Assembly: GCA_020722685.1 (NCBI GenBank)
Contig: DYKH01000001.1
Span: 79,462-143,461, forward strand
From: Caldithrix sp.
GTDB taxonomy: Bacteria > KSB1 > UBA2214 > DYKH01
Length of the DNA: 64,000 bases
Direction of reading: 5' to 3'
This document shows, piece after piece, positions 9,739-17,000 of this stretch. The notes under the pieces are model-generated. The model did not search any database and was not told the DNA's origin. It saw only the letters and a program-made list of their open reading frames with translations. Position 1 is the first letter of the stretch. Each line of letters begins with the position of its first letter. A program made the translations under genes and the position numbers.

Positions 9739-9859
9739 TGAAGACCGGCAGCTACTTCGCCATCCACTGGGATCGGACATGCGGCTTCCGCCGGCGTTCA
9801 TAAGAATAGGCCATGGCCGAATTAACCGGGCCAAAAAGAAAGTCATGTGAATGTCACAA

Positions 9860-9901
9860 GACTTGCGACCTGCAACTTGTGACTAACGACCTCAACATGA
9901 C
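9860..9901 (+). repeat. Heptamer repeat array (RACYTGY type)
   Basis: Consecutive 7-bp units GACTTGC, GACCTGC, AACTTGT, GACTAAC, GACCTCA occupy 9860-9894, with weaker units on both sides. A related array lies at 23095-23150. It sits between glgC and the PycTM-like gene and would be translated if the latter started at 9813, which argues for a later start. Confidence 0.7.
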
Positions 9902-9956
9902 GGGCAACCACTTTCCCCCAGATTTCCAGCACATCAAAAGACGGGTGCATCGATCC

Positions 9957-10499
9957 ATGAGCATAGAAGAGAAAAAGTCCCAGTTTGTCACCAGTGTTTA
10001 TGATTCGATCACCAAGCAACTCCAACATTTGGACGTCAAGACTTCCATACTTCTTTCCTGGAACGGCATTATGGCGCTGTTGCTGGGTAAGGAACTCATG
10101 CCGATTATCATGGCGCAAGCACTCAATTGGGCTACCATCTTTATCTCGGCTTGTATGTTGATTTCTTTGCTCACCTCCGGCGCCCTTGCGATTTTGGTGT
10201 TGAAGCCGCGAAGAGGCGCTCTTGAGAAAGCTCGCAGCGCCGGATTGCTATGGACCGGCGACATTCTTCGTCTCGGCGGCAACAAAATGGAACGAATAGA
10301 AAACTATCAAAAAACGCTAAATGAAATGGTGGACGTGAACACAATTTGCGATCAGTATTCGCGCTCGATCGTCCTGCTGGCGGAAATCCACGAGTCCAAA
10401 AATAAGTGGTTCTCCCGCGGCCTGATGACGACGGTTGTATCGTTTTTGCTTCTTATCTTGTTGGTGGCGGTGATGGGGATTACGCTTTCGATTGATTGA
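9957..10499 (+). CDS. PycTM-like (DUF5706-type) membrane protein, orphan
   Basis: A 180-aa protein: an N-terminal amphipathic helix with the pattern LQHLDVKTSILLSWNG, a first transmembrane segment in about residues 28-44, a second at about 56-82, a cytoplasmic helical linker, and a last segment at about 153-176 after ICDQYSRSIVLLAEIHESKNKWF. The layout (D-x-K-x-S-I-L near the first membrane helix, and a helix with Q/I...L..I...K-x-x-W/R before the last) matches my memory of the PycTM effector domain of Pycsar anti-phage systems. No pyrimidine cyclase is visible next to it, so the function here is open. Start codon is uncertain: ATG 9957 is chosen because the earlier candidates (9897, 9813) run into or through the heptamer array; none has a strong ribosome site. 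Confidence 0.68.
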   Translation: MSIEEKKSQFVTSVYDSITKQLQHLDVKTSILLSWNGIMALLLGKELMPIIMAQALNWATIFISACMLISLLTSGALAILVLKPRRGALEKARSAGLLWTGDILRLGGNKMERIENYQKTLNEMVDVNTICDQYSRSIVLLAEIHESKNKWFSRGLMTTVVSFLLLILLVAVMGITLSID

Positions 10500-10731
10500 A
10501 TTCTGGAATGGCGTTTTTCTGCAAAATCTAGAATAATGCAAAATGGGGGAAGTAAGCTCTATCCTCCACAAATACCGTCGTGAAAGCCGGAGTTTCTTAT
10601 CGCAGATTGATTGCCTCAAGGCTATTTTTATTGCATACATTTCTATGTGAAGCACAGAGCCAAATTGAAAACGAAAGCCAAGAGTATCAATAGGAACTGT
10701 CGTATTTGTTCGAATGGAATCATGTGTGAGA

Positions 10732-10756
10732 GTTGAACAAAAAAGTTGAACAAAAA
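10732..10756 (+). repeat. 12-bp direct repeat upstream of promoter
   Basis: GTTGAACAAAAA occurs at 10732-10743 and again at 10745-10756, immediately 5' of the -35 box at 10761. The 13-bp spacing and location make it a possible activator or repressor site for the accessory pair that follows. Confidence 0.5.
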
Positions 10757-10760
10757 TGGC

Positions 10761-10789
10761 TTGACATTCCGACTTTCTAAATGTAATTT
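10761..10789 (+). promoter_or_regulatory. Sigma-70-type promoter of the HEPN-like/P-loop pair
   Basis: TTGACA at 10761-10766, a 17-bp spacer, then TAATTT at 10784-10789. Consensus -35, 4/6 match at -10, optimal spacing. It lies about 40 bases before the ATG at 10831, in an AT-rich gap. Nothing else is recognisable between 10500 and 10730. Confidence 0.65.
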
Positions 10790-10801
10790 ATTTCGCGAAA
10801 T
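10790..10801 (+). promoter_or_regulatory. 12-bp perfect palindrome over the predicted transcription start
   Basis: ATTTCGCGAAAT begins directly after the -10 element, where transcription should start. A perfect palindrome here is typical of a repressor operator, suggesting the downstream pair is kept off or autoregulated. Inference from position only. Confidence 0.5.
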
Positions 10802-10830
10802 CAGATAATACTTAGAGATGGGAAAAATAG

Positions 10831-11244
10831 ATGATACCAGCAGGGTGGTCCGAGTTGAAGTTCGCCTTTGAGAGGCACTATTTTGTAGGCAGAGGCACCA
10901 ATTCTATTTCGCATAACTTGCTTCTTTTTTATGGAGTCGAATGTGGACTGAAATCAATCTACCTGCGGAGAAACAAACTGAAAGATACAAGTCAAATTAT
11001 GGATGGCGATCTTAGAAAAAGTCATGACCTTATCGGCTGGGTGAAACAATTGCGACTGCCAGCTTCCTTGACAAGTAGCGTAAGTCATAATTTTCGACTC
11101 CGCAGAAGCCATTCTTCCTATAGTCTTGAATTTGCACATCAAGTTTGGCGCTATGGTATTGCTATCCATCAGAACGATGAGTTTGTTCTTCTCGCATGGC
11201 TTAACCGTATTGCTGATTGGATCAAGGAGAATATTCATAGATGA
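10831..11244 (+). CDS. Small HEPN-like helical protein coupled to a dual P-loop NTPase
   Basis: A 137-aa protein that I cannot assign firmly. The segment LLLFYGVECGLKSIYLRR followed by RKSHDLIGWVKQL resembles HEPN-fold proteins (a helix with E-C-x-L-K and a later H-D-L helix start). The canonical RxxxxH RNase motif is not clearly present, though the basic stretch FRLRRSHSS contains R/H residues. C-terminal helices end WLNRIADWIKENIHR. It ends in ATGA overlap with the next gene, so the two are translationally coupled and probably form one functional unit. Base composition is lower in GC than the glg and A2M genes around it, consistent with acquisition. A promoter with operator-like repeats lies just upstream. 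Confidence 0.72.
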   Translation: MIPAGWSELKFAFERHYFVGRGTNSISHNLLLFYGVECGLKSIYLRRNKLKDTSQIMDGDLRKSHDLIGWVKQLRLPASLTSSVSHNFRLRRSHSSYSLEFAHQVWRYGIAIHQNDEFVLLAWLNRIADWIKENIHR

Positions 11245-13937
11245 TTCCCTCTGATATTCGGTTGTATTCATGGGTAGATGTTGAGGAAGTCTTGCTCAGA
11301 GCAAGCGAGGAGAATGACTGGCCGGAATACTTGGTTTGGGCACAGTCATATTGGGAAGGCTTATCCTTAGGTGTTTATCCTAAAAGAAAAGAGAATGTTG
11401 CTGGATGGCTGGAAAGCAAGTTTGAGCCTCGTCTTAAGAAGGAAGACGACAATTTAAGCATTATTCTGGAAAGCGTTCCAGAAAAAGAGCGGCTACTCAG
11501 AGTAACAATTGAGGAAACTGATGAGCAATACTCAAAGCCGAGGTTCATTCCAAGTCTTGCGAGACCTGCTCTTATCGTTTCGCCGGTTGGCAAGAAACAT
11601 CCAAAACCTCTCGATAGTGACTTGCCGCCCGTAGTGGCTTTTCATTCATTTAAAGGAGGTGTTGGCAGAACTGTCCATGCTCTAGCCCTTGCGGAGGCAA
11701 TAACAAAGAAAAAAGATGATTCAAGGATACTTTTGGTCGATGGCGATCTGGAGGCTCCGGGTCTAACGTGGCTACTAAAATCAAGAATCCCCACGCCCTC
11801 TATATCATACATAGATTTCTTGACACTCGTACACGGTGATCCTGATCCTTCTGCAAGCGACAGCATTGAGCTTGCTGTCAATAGAATTAGAGACATTTTT
11901 CTGGACGGAATGTACATTCTTCCCGCATTTCGTTCGGTGTCGCAATTCGCATCACTAGAAATTAAGCCTGAGCATCTGATTCAGGGTGCAGAAGATCCTT
12001 TTGTTTTGACAAATGTCTTGGCTAAATTGGGAAAAGCTTTAAAAGCTCAAGCAGTGATTGTTGATTTGAGGGCCGGTTTTTCTGAGCTTTCGACCGGATT
12101 ATTATTAGATCCCCGTGTCTATAGGATTTTCTTGACGACTCTAAGTAGCCAATCGATCGATGGCACATGTGAGTTGTTGAAAATAATAGGGAATGCCTCA
12201 CCATCTGTTCACGAAAACGAGCCTTTGCCGGTTCTCATAATATCTCAAGTGCCAAAAGATCTCCGCAACAGCCCGCAATTGAATTCATTCGAGACGAAAA
12301 TATTGGAAGCAGCCAAATATCTTGCAGGTGATGGCGAGAAAGAGCGGCCGGTAGAAGATACGACGAATGCACCAATCGAAATCATCACTGATTTTGACCA
12401 GAATCTGATTGTTTTGTCAGAGTCCTGGAGAGATGTATTGGATAAGCTTACGCAGACAGGACTGGTAGAACAAATGAGCCTGCAGATGAACTTCTGGTTA
12501 CCCGATGTTTATCTAAACAGCGGTACGGTGCCGGTAGTTCAATGGAACGCAGACCAGCTTCGGGCTGAACGTGATGGCATTGCAAATTTCACCAAAGAAC
12601 TAATATATGCTGAAACTGGGAATGTCAAAGAATTTCTCACAATATCGCCGTTGCGAAATCTAGTGACAGACTTTGGTACAAAAGTTCCTATCGCTATTAT
12701 TGTTGGAGCCAAGGGAGCAGGGAAAACGTACACCTCTCTTCAAGTTCTCCAGCGAGGAACTTGGGAAGATTTTTGTCATGATGCTGGTCTTGCAAAAATT
12801 GATGTCAACGCTTTGATTTGTCCAGTACTTTATTCTAAGAACCTAAAAGAGAATGCACAGTCGATGGTCTCCGCAGCTCGGAGTAAGGCTGCAAAAGCGC
12901 TTTCCCTTGATCAAACGCTGCGCTTGCATGAAATAAATGACTATCTCAGAAAGAGCCTGAGAGAAAACCTACATGAGGGCCAATGGCGTGATCGTTGGTT
13001 GAATGTCATTGCCTGGAGCATGGGGTTTGAACCCAAGAAATTGTCTGCAGGCAAGAATCTTGTCAACGAGTTACGCAATAGAAAAAAATTTGTTCTTGCT
13101 GTTTTTGATGGATTGGAGGACTTGTTTCAGGATCTCTCATCAGAAAAAAATCAACAAGTAGCTCTTAGATCATTGTTGCAGGATGTGCCCGATTGGTTAG
13201 AGCAACAACCTTTGCGGCCACTTGGTTTGCTGGTATTCGTTCGGCAGGATATGGTCCTTAACGCCGTTAAGCAAAACTCGGCGCAATTGATGGCAAAGTA
13301 TGAACCATACGCATTAAAATGGAATTCTGATGAGGCACTCCGACTGATCGCATGGACTTCAAGAAAAGCAGGTACGTCACTAAAGATCGAGGTAGACGCC
13401 TTGTCTCAGGCGAACAAGAATGATCTTATGAACATGCTTGTTCCACTATGGGGCAAAAAGCTGGGTCATGATAGATCTAAAGAAGGTCGGTCCGCCGATT
13501 GGGTGGCAGCGGCGCTTTCTGATTTCAATGGACAGATACAAGCTCGCGATTTGGTGAGATTGCTATATGAGTCCGCAAAAGGCTCAAAACCCGATAGTCG
13601 ATGGAACGATAGGTTGCTAGTGCCCACTGCTATTAGGAATGCTGTAAGGACCTGTAGTGAGGAGAAAATCAAAGAGATAAAAATCGAAAATCCCACCCTT
13701 GGCAAGATATTTGACAAAATAAGTACTCTTACTGGCGAAGCAAAACAAATACCATTTTCGAGAGATCAATTGGGGCTTGAGCCAAATGAAGTGAATACTC
13801 TAGAAACTAATGGAGTGTTATTTCGTGATGGTGAAGAATATTATATGCCAGAGATATATCGATTGGCATTGGGATTTAGATTAAAGGCAGGGGCACGACC
13901 ACGGGTTATTAGTCTTTCCAGGAGGGTGAGACGATAG
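11241..13937 (+). CDS. Dual P-loop NTPase: ParA/MinD-like (KGGVGRT) plus second STAND/AAA-like domain
   Basis: An 898-aa protein. Residues 1-110 form an uncharacterised N-terminal domain. A SIMIBI/ParA-like domain follows: deviant Walker A KGGVGRT at 138-144 (signature Lys138 kept, but the usual Walker lysine is Arg143), LLVDGDLEAPG at 165-175 with Asp167/Asp169, and a Walker-B-like VIVDLRAG with Asp275. A second P-loop domain has Walker A GAKGAGKT at 489-496 and Walker B VFDGLED at about 621-627, then a long helical C-terminus. The architecture suggests a signalling or defence NTPase rather than a partition ATPase: no ParB gene or parS-like repeats are nearby. It starts within the stop of the HEPN-like gene (ATGA). 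Moderate AT-richness suggests transfer. Exact function unknown. Confidence 0.85.
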   Translation: MIPSDIRLYSWVDVEEVLLRASEENDWPEYLVWAQSYWEGLSLGVYPKRKENVAGWLESKFEPRLKKEDDNLSIILESVPEKERLLRVTIEETDEQYSKPRFIPSLARPALIVSPVGKKHPKPLDSDLPPVVAFHSFKGGVGRTVHALALAEAITKKKDDSRILLVDGDLEAPGLTWLLKSRIPTPSISYIDFLTLVHGDPDPSASDSIELAVNRIRDIFLDGMYILPAFRSVSQFASLEIKPEHLIQGAEDPFVLTNVLAKLGKALKAQAVIVDLRAGFSELSTGLLLDPRVYRIFLTTLSSQSIDGTCELLKIIGNASPSVHENEPLPVLIISQVPKDLRNSPQLNSFETKILEAAKYLAGDGEKERPVEDTTNAPIEIITDFDQNLIVLSESWRDVLDKLTQTGLVEQMSLQMNFWLPDVYLNSGTVPVVQWNADQLRAERDGIANFTKELIYAETGNVKEFLTISPLRNLVTDFGTKVPIAIIVGAKGAGKTYTSLQVLQRGTWEDFCHDAGLAKIDVNALICPVLYSKNLKENAQSMVSAARSKAAKALSLDQTLRLHEINDYLRKSLRENLHEGQWRDRWLNVIAWSMGFEPKKLSAGKNLVNELRNRKKFVLAVFDGLEDLFQDLSSEKNQQVALRSLLQDVPDWLEQQPLRPLGLLVFVRQDMVLNAVKQNSAQLMAKYEPYALKWNSDEALRLIAWTSRKAGTSLKIEVDALSQANKNDLMNMLVPLWGKKLGHDRSKEGRSADWVAAALSDFNGQIQARDLVRLLYESAKGSKPDSRWNDRLLVPTAIRNAVRTCSEEKIKEIKIENPTLGKIFDKISTLTGEAKQIPFSRDQLGLEPNEVNTLETNGVLFRDGEEYYMPEIYRLALGFRLKAGARPRVISLSRRVRR

Positions 13938-14016
13938 GCGAACTCGTTCGCATCCGAACACCCCTCAGGTTGGCCCTTTATTCCTATACAAACTTGACCA
14001 TCATAGGTATCTTCAA

Positions 14017-17000
14017 ATGACACATGCAAAGTCAAGGTATTCGACTTACCTCTTTTGGTCGTTATTTACTATCATGGCTACGAGTAAAGCCAATGACCTA
14101 CAAATCCTCTCCGTCTCCCCCAAAGGCCTGGTCCAGTCGGTCAGCGAATCCCAGAGTATCATCGCCACATTTGATCGCCCCATGGTGCCCTTGCAGGCCA
14201 CCCCGGAAGATTTGGGTGAAGGACCGTTGACCGTTCGTCCGGCCGTGCCGGGAAAGTATCGCTGGTTAGGCACCAGCACGTTGTCTTTCACTCCCTTGGA
14301 TACATTGCCGCTGTCCTCCCAGTTTGCCGTGACTATTCCCGCAGGCATTAAAGCGACGGACGGCTCAACTCTACCCACAGCATTCACTTGGACCTTCGAG
14401 ACCTTGCGACCGGAGCTACGGGCCAGCTATCCCGCAGCAGGTCAGGAACCGGTTGATTTGCAGCCCACGATTCTGCTCAAGTTCAACCAGCCCATGTCTC
14501 CGCAGCGAGTCGGCAACAAGATTCGTCTTGAAAGTCAGCAGAGCAAAGAATCGATACCGCTGAAATTTACTCTGCCGCTGGTGTCTGAATTGGAGAAGTA
14601 TTGGAACTTGGGCATCGACTCCACGATGGTTATCAAGGCGGTCCCGGAAAGAAAGCTAAATAGAGACACCGCCTATCGACTGACCTTGGACAAGGGCCTT
14701 CTTGCGGCTGAAGGCGACTTGGGGATGGCCAAGGCCAAAATCATCGATTTGCGTACCTTCGCGCCCTTGAAGTACATCGGCTGCCAAGCCCCTGGACAAA
14801 AAGGCGAGGAGATGGGCTTGGACCCAAGCCGGGGAATCGAGTTGCAATTTACCAATCGGGTCAAACCGGCCGAGCTAGCGGCCAAAATCCGCTTTGAGCC
14901 GGAAATCAAAATACCTGAGTATTATCTGCAGCGGGAATGGGGGCAAGAGAGAATTTATCTCGAAGTGGAGTTAAAGCCGGAAACCGGCTACCGGCTTTTT
15001 CTGCCGGCTGATTTGCACGACGTGTTCGGAAATCAATTGGAGGAAGTCGTGGTGGATTCCTTCCGCACCGGCTCCTATTTGCCCAGAGTCATCATGACCT
15101 CCGGACCGGGCGTGTTGGAGTCATTCGGCGACCGGCGCTACCCCATCTTTTTCGTGAATCAAGAGCAGGTGCGACTGCGCATGGGGATGGTCCCCATGAA
15201 CAGGCTCATCCCGTTCCTCGATGAAAAGAATAATCTCTTTGGTCGCCGCGCAGCTTTGCCGGATTCGCTGTTCATGGTGGATCGTTTGTGGGAGGTAAAA
15301 GGCGCTCGCAACCGCAAAATCATTCGTCCCATCGAGCTGGATTGGCTATTGGCCGGAAAGAAACATGGCTTGGCGCTTATTGAAGTGGATGACTTGACGG
15401 CTGCACGGTCAAAAGTCGAGGAAAGCCTTCCGCAAGAGGAAAGTGAAGCAGAGCGCGACCACAGAGAGAGCGGCAAGCATCGAGCCTTGCTGCAGGTCAC
15501 TGATTTGGGCATTTCTGCCAAATTTTCCGCACACAACAACCTTGTTTGGGTGACCTCTCTCAGATCAGCGGCCCCGGTTGCCGGAGCCAAGATCGAGATT
15601 CGCGACGATCATAACCGATCCCTGTGGAGTGGAGTCACCGACAAGGACGGTATGGTTGAAACGCCCGGCTGGCATGAGCTGGGCATCCCCAGCGCCTCGG
15701 AATGGGAAAAGCCGCGACAGTGGGTGTTTGCCAGCAAGGACGGCGACTTGGCTTACACCGCTTCCGATTGGGGCACCGGCATCTATCCGTATCGTTTCGG
15801 GATTGATTATGATTGGAATCCCGAACCAACGGTCATGACCGGTTCCCTGTTTACAGAGCGGGGCCTCTATCGCGCCGGCGAGACGGTGCACGTCAAGGGC
15901 ATCCTGCGAGAGAGAAAGTACGACCGCTGGGCCGTTCCCCATGGCAAAGAGATTACTCTCAACGTTCGCGATGCCAGAGGCGATCAGATTCTCCAGCAAA
16001 AAGTCACCGTTTCCGAATTCGGTTCTTTTTCGTTAGACCTGCCTTTGCAGGAAACCGCGCCGCTGGGCTATTATTCGATCTCGGCAGAAACCTTACGCGT
16101 CTCTACCGACCCTCAGTCGGCCGTGAGTTTTTTGTACGGCAACTTTCGCGTCGAGGCTTTTCGCCCAGCAGAATTTACTGTGCAGGTTCGTCCCCAGCGG
16201 TCCGAATATGTCTTGGGCGATAGCGCTGTAGCGCACATCCATTCTGCTTATCTGTTCGGCTCGCCGTTGAAGGGCCAGAAAATCTCCTGGCACTATTACA
16301 TCTATCCAAAGGAATATGCACCGCCCGGGCGTGATGATTTCTTTTTCGGATACCCGTTATGGGAGCGGGAGTCCCCGCCGCTGACCAGCCATGTACTGGG
16401 ACAAGGGCGCGGCCATTTGGATGCTAACGGCGGGTTTCGAGCTGCCGCCAAGCTTGTGGCTGCGGAAGTTGATTTCGCCCTGAATCTCAGCATCAGTGCG
16501 GACGTCGAAGGCCCCAATCGGCAGCACATCGCGGGGGCCGAAAATTTACTGCTGCATCCGGCCGAATTCTATGTCGGCATCAAGCAAGCGACGACCTTTG
16601 CTCAAGCCGGGAAGGAGTTCGGCTATCAGATCATCAGCGTCTTGCCAAATGGAGAAATCTCCCCCAACAGGACTGTCGAAATCAAAGTGCTGAAACGACA
16701 ATGGCATTCGGTGCGCAAAGCCGGCATCGGCGGGCGCTACGAATGGATCAGCAAAAAGGTGGACACGGTCATTGATTCGGCGACAGTGCTGACAGCCGCG
16801 ACGCCGTTGACGCGCCTTTTCGTGCCTAAAGATGCCGGCGTGTACGTTCTGCGTGCCAGCGCCCGGGATGATCGTGGTAATCGCACGACAACGGAATCTT
16901 ACTTCTACGCCATCGGCCAAGGTTATGTCGCGTGGGAACGGGAGGACGACGATCGTGTGGACCTGGTGCCGAACACGACACAGTACAGGCCAGGAGATAT

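Noticed and set aside
11241..13937. Chromosome or plasmid partition ParA
   Set aside because: No ParB, no centromere-like repeats; a second P-loop domain and a coupled HEPN-like gene do not fit.
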